Assembly: GCA_038231615.1 (NCBI GenBank)
Contig: JBBRLA010000162.1
Coordinates: 1-13,727, forward strand
Direction: 5' to 3'
Length of the DNA: 13,727 nucleotides
Origin: JBBRLA01 sp038231615
GTDB lineage: Bacteria; Myxococcota_A; Polyangia; Palsa-1104; JAEUJZ01
In this document: in pieces, positions 1-7,556 of the stretch
How positions within the stretch are numbered: position 1 is the stretch's first letter
Layout of the letters: each line of letters starts with the position of its first letter
Position numbers and translations under genes: made by a program
The notes under the pieces: model-generated
Seen by the model: only the letters and a program-made list of their open reading frames with translations
What the model was told of the DNA's origin: nothing
Database searches by the model: none

Positions 1-103
1 AAGTCGGAGGGTCCTATGCCGCGTCCATCATCTCCACGCAGTCACCGGCCATCGCCAGCCCATCGGACTCATCGGTGCCATGGTTGCCGCGCGTACGCCA
101 TTG

Positions 104-2134
104 TCATTCACTATGCAGCACCGCCCGGGGCCAGCGATCCAAATCTCGGTAGATGGCCCCTTCGATGCGGATCTCGCTGACCTTGCTGGGACGCTCCGCC
201 GTCAGGTTGTGCAGTTCATCGGGATCTTCCAGCACATCGTAAAGTTCCACCAGATCGTCTTCCAGGCTGCGGATCAGCTTGTACCGGCCGTCCACGATCA
301 CGAACATCGGCGAAAGCGACCGCTCCCCACTGACGGCCCGGCCGGTGCGGATGGCCACGAACCGGTGCAGCGGTACGGCTGGCGTCCGCAACAGGCGCAG
401 CCAGCTTCGCCCGAACTCCTCCACGTCGGCGTTGCCGGCTGAAAGCGCCAACCCCCCCAGCACCGTGGCGGGAAGGTCGAGCTGCGTCACCAGCCCGCCG
501 TACTGCCCCGGCGAGAGCCCGGGTGCCACCAGCACCCCGGGAATGTGGGTCACCGCTTCGTACCCCGAGACATGGTGATACATCACCTCATGCTCGCCGA
601 AGCCCTCTCCATGGTCCCCGGTAAACAGCAGCAGGGTCTTGCCCATTCTCCCATCCCGGCGCAGCCCGTCGAGCAGCGTGCCGATGGCCGCGTCGATGAA
701 GGTCAGCTCCGCCAGATACTGCCCATAGGAGGCTGCCAGCCGCGGCAGGGGCGGCGGGATGTTCAGCCCGCGCTGTGTGCGGTAGGGGACGTGGGCGTCG
801 AAGTAATGCAGCCACAGGTAGCGCCGGCCCGCGCGCCCCGATCGCAGCGACGCCAGGCCCTGGCGGGTCACCTCCTCGGCATCCCAGCTCGCCTCGACCC
901 CGGGGGGAGGATGGAGCACCTCGGAAAATCCGTCGGTGGGCCCGTCGAAAAGTTCGTTGCCCAGGCCGATCACCGCGGTGCTGCTGACCCCCGCTGCTTG
1001 CAGGCGCCGAGACAGGGGCGGCGCGTCGCCCGGCCCGCGTTGCATCACCCGCGTGGCGATGCGGGTGCTGGTGGCCGCCGCGTACATCCGTTCCAGACGC
1101 AAGCCCTGCCGCGAGAGGGCCCACATTCGCGGCATGACCTCGGGCTGGAAGGCCTCGGCGCGCATGCAGTCCACCGTCAAGAGAACCACCAGATCGACGG
1201 CATCGGGCACAAGGTCCGGGCTGCCGGTGGCGGGGGACAGCCCGTGGTCCGCCGGGCCCGGGACCTCGGGCAGGGACGCCCCGTTGCAGTTGGCATCGCC
1301 GCCGCCGGGGCGCTCCAGGGACATCGGGTTCTTCGCCGCGTCCAGATCGTCGCAGTCGCCGCCCCAGGCGACCGGCGAGAAGCCATCGCCGTCCAGGTCG
1401 ATCAGGGCGCGGGCGGCCCGGGCCAGGCGTGGTCCCAAGCGAGCCTGCTGGGTGAAGGCCATGCGCCAGCCCGGGGCCAGATCGTCCACCCAGTAAAGCG
1501 CGGTCAGGCTCAGTGCCACGGCACCCAGGCACACGGTCGCCAAGATCGGCGGTGCCACGCGGACGATGCGCCACCGCACCGGCGAAAGGAGCAAAAGGAT
1601 GCCGGTCAGCGAGATGACACCCAGAAGATCGTGCACCTCCCGGTACAGGGACCGCGACATGTCCACGTCCAGCGCCAGCGCGAAAAGGGCCAGGGCCACG
1701 GCCGCGGCGTCGGCCAGATCACGGCGCCGCCACTGCGAGAGGTGCGTGATGGCGCCCATCGAAAGAACGCAGGCGCTGACCAGGGCCACGCGCAAGAGGG
1801 GCGGCGGGGGCTCTGGAGAACTGGTGGCGATGAGGGCGGCCATGCCGGCGGTGGCGGCGACCGGCAGGGGGAACAGGCGGCACCACGGGGGAGGAAGGAG
1901 CAGGAGGTCGCGCGAGAGCCGGCAAAGGAGCACCGCCATTGGCGCGGCACCCAGGCTGAGGAGCAGGCCCAGGGAAAGTCCGGCCACGCCGCCGGCCAGA
2001 AGGGTGCGCACGGGGGCGTGAAAGGACCCTAAAAGGGGAATGTCGGTGGTCAGTGAAAGGATGGCGCAAGCCAGCGTCCCGGTCAGGCCCCAGGCGGCAA
2101 TGCGGCAAAGGAGGGGCGGGGAACCCGGGCCCAA
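104..2134 (-). CDS. membrane-anchored sulfatase/alkaline-phosphatase-superfamily protein with MopE-type metal motif
   Basis: A 676-residue protein. The first ~215 residues hold about seven hydrophobic segments (near 12-28, 42-70, 91-104, 116-130, 142-156, 170-184 and 195-215). Residues 246-284 form an Asp/Cys motif (DLDGDGFSP, then GGDCDD, NP, GDANCNG) like the MopE/thrombospondin-3-type repeats common in Myxococcota proteins. A sulfatase-fold domain follows at ~313-640: strand LVVLLTVDCMRAE with a metal-ligand Asp322, and FTGDHGEGFGEHE with Asp507-His508. The usual C/S-x-P-x-R nucleophile site is not present; the matching place reads AATSTR (353-358), so a Ser/Thr nucleophile or no sulfatase activity is possible. 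The predicted arrangement is a membrane anchor with the catalytic domain outside the cytoplasmic membrane. The start is TTG (no earlier in-frame start); it keeps the first membrane helix. It is divergent from the ureohydrolase gene. The fold is sure; the substrate (sulfate, phosphate or phospho-lipid ester) cannot be told. Confidence 0.85.
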   Translation of the reverse strand: MGPGSPPLLCRIAAWGLTGTLACAILSLTTDIPLLGSFHAPVRTLLAGGVAGLSLGLLLSLGAAPMAVLLCRLSRDLLLLPPPWCRLFPLPVAATAGMAALIATSSPEPPPPLLRVALVSACVLSMGAITHLSQWRRRDLADAAAVALALFALALDVDMSRSLYREVHDLLGVISLTGILLLLSPVRWRIVRVAPPILATVCLGAVALSLTALYWVDDLAPGWRMAFTQQARLGPRLARAARALIDLDGDGFSPVAWGGDCDDLDAAKNPMSLERPGGGDANCNGASLPEVPGPADHGLSPATGSPDLVPDAVDLVVLLTVDCMRAEAFQPEVMPRMWALSRQGLRLERMYAAATSTRIATRVMQRGPGDAPPLSRRLQAAGVSSTAVIGLGNELFDGPTDGFSEVLHPPPGVEASWDAEEVTRQGLASLRSGRAGRRYLWLHYFDAHVPYRTQRGLNIPPPLPRLAASYGQYLAELTFIDAAIGTLLDGLRRDGRMGKTLLLFTGDHGEGFGEHEVMYHHVSGYEAVTHIPGVLVAPGLSPGQYGGLVTQLDLPATVLGGLALSAGNADVEEFGRSWLRLLRTPAVPLHRFVAIRTGRAVSGERSLSPMFVIVDGRYKLIRSLEDDLVELYDVLEDPDELHNLTAERPSKVSEIRIEGAIYRDLDRWPRAVLHSE

Positions 2135-2277
2135 GGACCTACCGGCCGTTCCGCGATTGATGGTTGTTGGCTTTGTCGTTCGTCAGCATCGCGTGCGAGA
2201 AACCAATCCCACATGCTTCGCCGGGGCACAATAGCAAACTGGGTTATCGCGAAAATTTCTTGCATCCAAGGCCCAAC

Positions 2278-2301
2278 TACCGGAAAGTTTTTTTCCCGGT
2301 A
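2278..2301. repeat. inverted repeat in divergent promoter region
   Basis: TACCGGAAA (2278-2286) pairs with TTTCCCGGTA (2292-2301) with one extra C, leaving a short T-rich centre. It sits in an A/T-rich patch between the divergent sulfatase and ureohydrolase genes. It could be an operator or a small hairpin. No regulator is identified. Confidence 0.35.
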
Positions 2302-2328
2302 TTTAATCTGGAAGCGGGACCGAGGTGT

Positions 2329-2362
2329 GCAGGGCCTGCGCAGCGGGGCGTGCAGGCCCTGC
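2329..2362. repeat. GC-rich hairpin upstream of ureohydrolase gene
   Basis: GCAGGGCCTGC (2329-2339) is the exact reverse complement of GCAGGCCCTGC (2352-2362), separated by 12 nt. Because each arm is itself nearly palindromic, the region also reads as a direct repeat (2327-2343 and 2350-2366, one mismatch). It lies about 30 nt before the promoter-like box of the 2410 gene. There is no T-tract after it on the + strand, so an operator or the trace of a duplication is as likely as a terminator. Confidence 0.45.
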
Positions 2363-2391
2363 GCAGGCTTTCTTCCGCCAGCGGTCAAGTG

Positions 2392-2400
2392 TGCTAAAGT
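2392..2400 (+). promoter_or_regulatory. extended -10-like box TGCTAAAGT before the 2410 gene
   Basis: TGCTAAAGT ends 9 nt before the ATG at 2410. No Shine-Dalgarno sequence lies between them (TATCTAGCTG). If the box is a -10 element, transcription would start at or within a few bases of the start codon. No good -35 hexamer is visible. The same box type occurs before other genes here (10015-10023, 13138-13146). Confidence 0.35.
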
Positions 2401-2409
2401 ATCTAGCTG

Positions 2410-3456
2410 ATGAGTGACTTTGACCCCAACGCACCCGCTCGGACGGGCGCCGGCATCTTCGGGCTTTCGTCAAGCGCCGCCGAGGCCCGCGTAATCCTGA
2501 TCCCGGCCCCCTTCGACGCCACCACCTCGTACCGCCGGGGGACGGCCCACGGCCCCGAGGCGATCCTCCGCGCCAGCCACCAGGTGGACCTGCACGACTT
2601 CGACACCGGCGATCCCTACCTGGCCGGCATTCATCTTTTGCCGGGCGTGAAAGGAATGCCCGAGTGGAACGAGCTGGCGCGGGCCGCCGCCGACCCGGTG
2701 ATCGCCGCCGGTGGGGACCTGTCCGAGAGCCCGGACCTTCTTCAGCGGCTGGCCCTGGTGAACGAGATGGGAGAACGGGTCACCCGATCCATCGAAGAAC
2801 TCGCCTGGCACCACCTGGACGCTGCCGGCCCGACGCCGAAGATCGTCGGCTTGATCGGGGGCGATCACTCGGTGTCGCTGGGGACCATCGCCGCCCACGG
2901 CAGGCGCTACCCGGGGATGGGCGTCCTGCACGTGGATGCCCATGCCGACCTGCGCCGGGCCTACGAGGGTTTTGTGCATTCCCACGCGTCCATCATGGAC
3001 AACGTGATGGAGCAGGTGCCCGGGGTGGCCCGTCTGGTGCAAGTGGGCATTCGCGACGCCTGCGAGGAAGAGCTGGCGCGGGCCCGGGACAGCCTGGGGC
3101 GCATCGTGATGCATCCCGACGCCGCCCTGTGGGGCGCCCGCTTCGACGGGGAACCCTGGGCGCGGATCTGCGACCGGATCGTCGCGGACCTGCCGCAGCA
3201 GGTTTACGTCAGCTTCGACATCGACGGCCTGGACCCGGCGCTCTGTCCGCACACCGGCACGCCGGTGCCCGGCGGGCTGGGCTTCCCCGAGGCGACGGCC
3301 CTCCTTAATGCGGTGGTGCGCTCGGGCCGGACGCTGGTGGGTTTCGACCTGACCGAAGTGGCGCCGGGTCCGGATCCGCAAGACGAGTGGGACGGCAACG
3401 TCGGCGCCCGCCTGCTCTACAAGTTGATCGGCTTCGCCTTGCTTTCCTGCCCATAG
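2410..3456 (+). CDS. agmatinase-family ureohydrolase (arginase superfamily)
   Basis: A 348-residue Mn- or Ni-dependent hydrolase of guanidino compounds, releasing urea. All metal-binding motifs are present: GGDHS with His153, DAHAD with Asp176, His178 and Asp180, and SFDIDGLDP with Asp270 and Asp272, followed by PVPGG. The N-terminal PFDATTSYRRGTAHGPEAI is the substrate-loop signature of the agmatinase branch. An insert at ~75-140 makes it longer than the classical ~300-residue agmatinase and resembles the longer agmatinase-like branch that also contains guanidine hydrolases. The substrate (agmatine, guanidinobutyrate, formimidoylglutamate or guanidine) is therefore open. No polyamine or histidine-degradation gene is adjacent. 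The ATG at 2410 has no ribosome binding site, so a near-leaderless mRNA is inferred. The protein has no signal peptide and is cytoplasmic. Confidence 0.88.
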   Translation: MSDFDPNAPARTGAGIFGLSSSAAEARVILIPAPFDATTSYRRGTAHGPEAILRASHQVDLHDFDTGDPYLAGIHLLPGVKGMPEWNELARAAADPVIAAGGDLSESPDLLQRLALVNEMGERVTRSIEELAWHHLDAAGPTPKIVGLIGGDHSVSLGTIAAHGRRYPGMGVLHVDAHADLRRAYEGFVHSHASIMDNVMEQVPGVARLVQVGIRDACEEELARARDSLGRIVMHPDAALWGARFDGEPWARICDRIVADLPQQVYVSFDIDGLDPALCPHTGTPVPGGLGFPEATALLNAVVRSGRTLVGFDLTEVAPGPDPQDEWDGNVGARLLYKLIGFALLSCP

Positions 3457-3487
3457 TACGTGCGCCAGGCTTCCCCCCCTGCCATAA

Positions 3488-3493
3488 TAAAAT
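3488..3493 (+). promoter_or_regulatory. -10-like box TAAAAT before the protease gene
   Basis: An A/T-rich island (ATAATAAAATAG, 3484-3495) stands out in the 51-bp gap after the ureohydrolase gene. The TAAAAT box ends 14 nt before the ATG at 3508, and there is no clear Shine-Dalgarno sequence. This suggests the protease has its own promoter and a very short leader. Confidence 0.3.
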
Positions 3494-3507
3494 AGGGCCG
3501 GAATGAA

Positions 3508-5202
3508 ATGCCGGTGCCGGGCGATGGAAAGGAAGTCTTCTTGCGTGGTCGGCGTGCGCTGCTCGCTTCGTTTTTTTGGCTGATGCTCTTTTTTTGCGCG
3601 GGGGCCCGCGGCGCCCGCGCCGACATGCCGAAGGCGCGTCCGCCGGGCGGCCAGATCCCGGGGCCGGGGCCGGGGCCGCGGCCGGGGCCAGGGCCGGGAA
3701 TCGAGCAGCCGATGGCCGATCGCGACGACTACGCCGACAACTTCACTCCGGTAAAGACCGCGGTGCGCGACTACGAGCGCGACCCCCAGAACCGCTACAC
3801 CTACTGCATCCGCACCACCGCCGTCTACGAGTGCCTGAGCTACGGCAGCGACGGGTCGGTGCGGCGGCAGCGCAGCCGGGTATCGTCCCACGGGACTGGC
3901 TTCGCCTACCGGGAGCAGAACGGCGAGACGCTGCTTCTGACCAACCAGCACGTCACCGACTGGCCGCAGGTCACCGACAGCGCGCACAGGGTGGACGATG
4001 TGCCCGCCGGCTGCAAGCGGGTCAGCGATCAGCTCAAGATCGTGGACAACGAGGACGACGACTATGGCGGCGACGACATCCCCCTTTCCCGGGTGCTGGT
4101 GGATGACATCCTGGACGTGGCCGTGGTCAAGGCCAAGGCCCGGCTGCGGCTCCTGCCCTATCGCATCGGCCGATCGGCGCTCTTGCAGTCGGGGAACGTG
4201 GTGACGATCAGCGGCTTCCCTCTGGGGGCGTTCCAGGCGGTGAACACCGGCAAGGTGGTCAACCCCTACGATCACGACGAGTTCAAGGATTGGGACCACA
4301 TCGACTTCATCATTGACGCGCCCCTGTCCCAGGGAAACTCTGGCAGCCCGGTGCTGGCGGTCAGCAAGCGCACCGGCGAGTACGAGTTGGTCGGGATGTT
4401 CCACGCCACCTACACCCGGGGCGCGGCCCTGAACGCGGTCATCGGCATCGACCAGCTCCGCGACCTGATGGTGACGCTGAAGCGCCCTGCCCGGGGGCAG
4501 CAGGTGGCCGAGCCGGGACCGGGGCCGGAAGAACGGGCCGCCTTCGAGCTGGCGCTCTCTCAGACGTCTTTTCTGCCCTACCTGTCCCTGGGGCCGCTGC
4601 CGGTGGCGGTGCGGCGTGGCGCCGGCCGTCTGATCTTTGAGGTGTTCTCGCGGCGCTTTCCCCTGGACGATCGGCGGCTGCTGATCCTGGGGGACCAGCC
4701 CGTTGCCGGGGCTTTTGGCGCACTGGGGCCGATACTCTTCGGCAACGAGCGGGGCCTGAAGCCCTACGAGACCAACGCCCTGGACGGGGAGACCCAGTCA
4801 CAGCTCCAGGGGGTGCTGCGGCGCATCCACCGCCTGGCTGTGACGACGCTGCGCTACCGGGCCACCAGCGATAGAGCGACCACCTCCCGCGAGGCGGTGT
4901 CGGAACGGGCGGCGCTGCAACGGACCCTGAGCAAGGAGGCCTCTGCCGATGGCGACATGGCGCAGCTATTGGCCGAGATGGCCGAGCGCCTGGGGCCCCG
5001 TCCGGCGGACCCGGCGCAGTCGTACCCGGCGGTGATGGCCAGCCTGCTGCCAGCAGCGTCCCCGGCGGTCCCCGGCCGGCCAACCCTGACCAGCCGCCCC
5101 ACCCATCCAGCCCTCTTCAGTCCGTCCCCCCCAAACCCCATCCCTAGATCGAAAGTGCTCCAGCCCAAGCCATACAAGGTCAAGTCGACGAAAAGTCAGT
5201 AA
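3508..5202 (+). CDS. secreted trypsin-like serine protease with unknown C-terminal domain
   Basis: A 564-residue protein. A signal peptide is clear: basic RGRR (13-16), a hydrophobic core to ~33, and an ARA cleavage site before Asp39. A Gly-Pro low-complexity linker follows (51-64). The protease domain (~95-325) shows the full triad: His148 in LLLTNQHV, Asp203 in LDVAVV, and Ser278 in GNSGSPV, with a GFPLG strand between. This is the arrangement of S1-type/HtrA-like exported proteases. There is no PDZ domain. Residues ~345-500 form a separate, mostly helical region with no family I recognise, and the tail (510-564) is Pro/Ser-rich and ends basic. It acts outside the cytoplasmic membrane. The ATG at 3508 was chosen because it gives the full n-region of the signal peptide. 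An acidic, Cys-containing stretch at 160-195 may be a loop insert. The protease assignment is firm; the target is unknown. Confidence 0.88.
   Translation: MPVPGDGKEVFLRGRRALLASFFWLMLFFCAGARGARADMPKARPPGGQIPGPGPGPRPGPGPGIEQPMADRDDYADNFTPVKTAVRDYERDPQNRYTYCIRTTAVYECLSYGSDGSVRRQRSRVSSHGTGFAYREQNGETLLLTNQHVTDWPQVTDSAHRVDDVPAGCKRVSDQLKIVDNEDDDYGGDDIPLSRVLVDDILDVAVVKAKARLRLLPYRIGRSALLQSGNVVTISGFPLGAFQAVNTGKVVNPYDHDEFKDWDHIDFIIDAPLSQGNSGSPVLAVSKRTGEYELVGMFHATYTRGAALNAVIGIDQLRDLMVTLKRPARGQQVAEPGPGPEERAAFELALSQTSFLPYLSLGPLPVAVRRGAGRLIFEVFSRRFPLDDRRLLILGDQPVAGAFGALGPILFGNERGLKPYETNALDGETQSQLQGVLRRIHRLAVTTLRYRATSDRATTSREAVSERAALQRTLSKEASADGDMAQLLAEMAERLGPRPADPAQSYPAVMASLLPAASPAVPGRPTLTSRPTHPALFSPSPPNPIPRSKVLQPKPYKVKSTKSQ
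3660..3698 (+). repeat. GGGGCC hexanucleotide repeat inside the protease gene
   Basis: About six tandem copies of GGGGCC, two of them with a changed base, encode the Gly-Pro linker just after the signal peptide. The run is G-rich on the coding strand and could form a G-quadruplex. Hexamer steps keep the reading frame, so copy number can vary without breaking the gene. Confidence 0.7.
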
Positions 5203-5319
5203 GAAGCACCTGGCCGGAGCAGATTTTGGCGCACCCCCGCAGCGACCGAGGGAGCGTACTACTGTACGTGACCGAAGGAGCGAGGAGGTACGCCAAAAGC
5301 TGCCCGGCCAGGTGCTTCT
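5202..5319. terminator. 118-nt near-palindrome between convergent genes, probable bidirectional terminator
   Basis: AGAAGCACCTGGCCGG (5202-5217) is the perfect reverse complement of 5304-5319. After one bulged A, 5219-5231 (GCAGATTTTGGCG) pairs with 5291-5303 with a single mismatch. At the apex CGTAC (5255-5259) pairs with GTACG (5264-5268). Between stem and apex lie two copies of a purine-rich 15-mer (5242-5256 and 5268-5282, two mismatches). The structure begins on the last base of the protease stop codon and ends 2 nt before the methyltransferase stop. No long T-tract follows either arm. Confidence 0.6.
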
Positions 5320-5321
5320 GT

Positions 5322-5978
5322 TTAGAGCTTTCTGGCGAGGGTCAGGCCATCGGCAATGGGCAGCATCACCGACTCGATCCGGGGGTCGGTGACCAGGTAG
5401 TCGTTCAGCGCCCGGATGGCCTGGGTGTTGGCATCGTCCTGCGTCGGGTCGATCACCTTTCCCGACCACAGCACGTTGTCAATCAGGATCAGCCCCCCGG
5501 TCCGCATCCGCGGCAGGATCTCATCATAATAGGCCCGGTAGTTGGGCTTGTCGGCATCGATGAAGGCCAGGTCGAAGACCGTCCCCTCGGGCAGGGCCTG
5601 CAAGGTGGCCACCGCCGGGCCCAGGCGCAGGTCGATCTTGTGCGCCACACCGGCCCGCTCCCAGAAGCGCCTGGCAATGGCCGTGGTCTCCTGGTCGATG
5701 TCGCAGGTGATCAGCCGCCCGCTCTCGGGAAGGCCGCGGGCGATGCACAGGCCGCTGTACCCGGTGAAGGTCCCCACCTCGATCGCCGTGCGGGCGCCAA
5801 TCGCCGCGGTCAGGAGGGTCATGAATGCGCCCTGCTCCGGGCCCACCTGCATGATGCTCCGCCCGCCCAGGGTCAGGGTCACCTGGCGCAGTTCGGCCAA
5901 AACCGGGTCGCGCTCGCTGCGGTGATCGACCAGATACTGGTGAAGCTGCGGGGTCAGGTCAATGCTCTTGCTGCTCAT
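5322..5978 (-). CDS. class I SAM-dependent O-methyltransferase (catechol/caffeoyl-CoA type)
   Basis: A 218-residue cytosolic enzyme of normal family length (PF01596-type). It transfers a methyl group from S-adenosylmethionine to a hydroxyl, usually of a catechol or similar phenol, using a divalent metal. Motifs seen: MQVGPEQGAFM (43-53), the SAM loop IEVGTFTGYSG (66-76), the acidic end of strand 2 TCDID (91-95), FIDADKPNY with metal ligand Asp141, and LIDNVLW with Asp167 and Asn168. All expected catalytic and metal residues are present. It starts 32 bp after the end of the membrane-protein gene on the same strand and has no ribosome binding site of its own (the upstream bases are pyrimidine-rich), so co-transcription with that gene is likely. 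The natural substrate is not deducible. It ends in a shared convergent hairpin. Confidence 0.92.
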   Translation of the reverse strand: MSSKSIDLTPQLHQYLVDHRSERDPVLAELRQVTLTLGGRSIMQVGPEQGAFMTLLTAAIGARTAIEVGTFTGYSGLCIARGLPESGRLITCDIDQETTAIARRFWERAGVAHKIDLRLGPAVATLQALPEGTVFDLAFIDADKPNYRAYYDEILPRMRTGGLILIDNVLWSGKVIDPTQDDANTQAIRALNDYLVTDPRIESVMLPIADGLTLARKL

Positions 5979-6010
5979 GGAGGGAGAGTGTCAGATCCCC
6001 GGCCCGCGCG

Positions 6011-7354
6011 CTACCCGCCAGGCGCGATGGCGCGGCCCCGGGTCAGCACGGCGATCTGCGCCGCGGCGCGCTGCTCGATGCTGGCGCCGAAGAGGCCGAC
6101 AAAGCTGTCCAGGCTGTAGCCGACCAGGAACGCATTCAGCGCCGTGGCCTTCTCGGGCCCGCCCAGGAAGAACAGGGCCAGAGTGCCAAAGAGCGCCAGG
6201 GCGATCTTGAAGAGCGCCCCGCCGATGCGGGCATTCACCCAGTGCATCGAGTCGGAGAGCGTCGAGATCGCCGGCCGCCCCTGGGTCTGGTTCCACTTGG
6301 TCATGTCCACGCCGACGTGCACCAAAAGGCCGATCAGCAGGGCGAACCAGCTTACCAGCACGGCGGAGACATCCCCCGGCTGAAGCGGCCAGCGGGCAAT
6401 GGGCACCTGGCAGACCAGGAAAAGGACGGCGGTGGAGGCGCACAGCGTGAAGCCCAGCAGCAGCAGGCTGGCGGCGCGCATGAGGGCGCTCGGCGCGTAG
6501 CGATAGATCAAGCCGCTGGCGGTGTCGGCGATGCCGCACTTCAGCAGGTGGGGTTCGGTGGCCAGGTAGCACAGCACCCGCTGGCGGTCCTCCTTTTCGG
6601 GCAGTTCTTCGGCGAAGACCCGGTGAAAGGGGATGCAATAGCCCGCGGGGGCATTTTGCAGCCACTCGTTGACCTGCTGGGGTATGGTGAGCAGGCAGAT
6701 CTGGAGCACCATTTTGCCGCATGCCTCGTCGAGGATGGCCAGATCGTGAAGCTGCTGCTGGGCATCGACTTCGGTGCCGGGACTGCGCAAAAGGGGACAC
6801 GCCACCATGCGCTCCCACAGGTTCTGCAGGTGGCGCTGCCCTTCGCCTGGGGCGTCGATGGTGCGCATGAGGGTGCCGATGTCCCGGTGGGCCTTCTGGA
6901 CGTATTCGGCATAGGCCGAGAGGTGCGCCTGGCCGGCGGTGATCTTGCAGAGCAGGTCGCGCAGATCGGACACCTCGGCGCGCAGCTCATGCAGGGCTTC
7001 GCGCGGGGAACGGGGCGGGATGTTGAACGTCGCCGCGGGGGCGACCTCCGAAAGAAGCAGGGGCGGCGCGTCCGCGAAGCTCGCCCGCAAGAGGGTCAGG
7101 GGCGAGGTGGTGCTGCCCGGGTCGTGCTGAGGTGCCGGCCCCGGGCCGTGTTCGCCCGCACGGGGGATGCTGCGGGAGGGGGTGGCCCCGGCGGGCAGCG
7201 GCGGCGGGGCGGGAGGCTGAGGCAGGCCCACGGACACCGGGGCCAAAGCCAAACCCAAGGGAGGGTCCGGCGGGGGCCGCAGGGCGGCGATGTGGTCGTG
7301 GATCGAGGAACCCTCCTGAGATGGGGAGCCTGGTTTCTCGTTCGATCCTGCCAT
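6011..7354 (-). CDS. uncharacterised membrane protein with Pro-rich N-terminus and C-terminal helices
   Basis: A 447-residue protein that I do not recognise. Residues 1-85 are disordered and rich in Pro, Gly and Ala. Residues ~115-285 form a soluble, mainly helical domain, with a likely short coiled coil at 117-140. Four hydrophobic segments follow near 290-318, 329-349, 377-398 and 404-424. The last includes FLVGYSLDSFVGLFG, a pattern met at the end of other bacterial membrane proteins of unknown function. There is no signal peptide, so the N-terminal part probably stays in the cytoplasm. The start is set by a strong GGAGG 5 nt before the ATG. It is the first gene of a likely operon with the O-methyltransferase. 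Third-position GC is like its neighbours, giving no sign of recent transfer. The function is unknown; a membrane-tethered sensor or scaffold is only a guess. Confidence 0.8.
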   Translation of the reverse strand: MAGSNEKPGSPSQEGSSIHDHIAALRPPPDPPLGLALAPVSVGLPQPPAPPPLPAGATPSRSIPRAGEHGPGPAPQHDPGSTTSPLTLLRASFADAPPLLLSEVAPAATFNIPPRSPREALHELRAEVSDLRDLLCKITAGQAHLSAYAEYVQKAHRDIGTLMRTIDAPGEGQRHLQNLWERMVACPLLRSPGTEVDAQQQLHDLAILDEACGKMVLQICLLTIPQQVNEWLQNAPAGYCIPFHRVFAEELPEKEDRQRVLCYLATEPHLLKCGIADTASGLIYRYAPSALMRAASLLLLGFTLCASTAVLFLVCQVPIARWPLQPGDVSAVLVSWFALLIGLLVHVGVDMTKWNQTQGRPAISTLSDSMHWVNARIGGALFKIALALFGTLALFFLGGPEKATALNAFLVGYSLDSFVGLFGASIEQRAAAQIAVLTRGRAIAPGG

Positions 7355-7359
7355 GAAGT

Positions 7360-7364
7360 CCTCC
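7360..7364 (-). promoter_or_regulatory. Shine-Dalgarno GGAGG of the 7354 gene
   Basis: On the - strand GGAGG lies 5 nt before the ATG at 7354. It fixes the start of the membrane-protein gene and is one of only two strong ribosome binding sites in the window. Confidence 0.75.
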
Positions 7365-7542
7365 GTGACGCCTTACCCCGCGGACGTCCTGCCGAACCGT
7401 GGTGCCCTGTGGGACGGCCGCGCCTGTTGCGCGCACCGGCCTTCAGTCCAGCGTACCACGGCGGGCCCGCTTCGCCCACGGAGAATTCTCGCCGCGCGGC
7501 GCAGGTCGGGGCTTGAGCGACATATGACCGCCAAACGAAAGG

Positions 7543-7548
7543 TATAGA
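7543..7548 (+). promoter_or_regulatory. -10-like box TATAGA upstream of triple ATGGC starts
   Basis: TATAGA sits in GGTATAGATTGATGG, 8 nt before the ATG at 7557. A weak TTGAGC (7513-7518) is too far upstream to be a normal -35. The 7355-7542 stretch contains no gene I can support and should hold the divergent control regions. Confidence 0.25.
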
Positions 7549-7556
7549 TTGATGGC

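Noticed and set aside
14..103. In-frame extension of about 29 codons beyond the TGA stop of the sulfatase-like gene
   Set aside because: The extension (through to TAG at 14-16) has no family likeness, and sulfatase-fold proteins normally end where this one does. Read-through or selenocysteine would need a downstream hairpin, which I do not see.
545..2032. 495-codon + strand ORF opposite the sulfatase-like gene
   Set aside because: It is a mirror frame of a GC-rich gene: Gln/Arg/Gly-rich, without domains, while the opposite strand has clear motifs.
2470..4404. 644-codon - strand ORF
   Set aside because: It lies opposite two genes with complete catalytic motifs and is rich in His, Gln and Val in the way antisense frames of GC-rich genes are.
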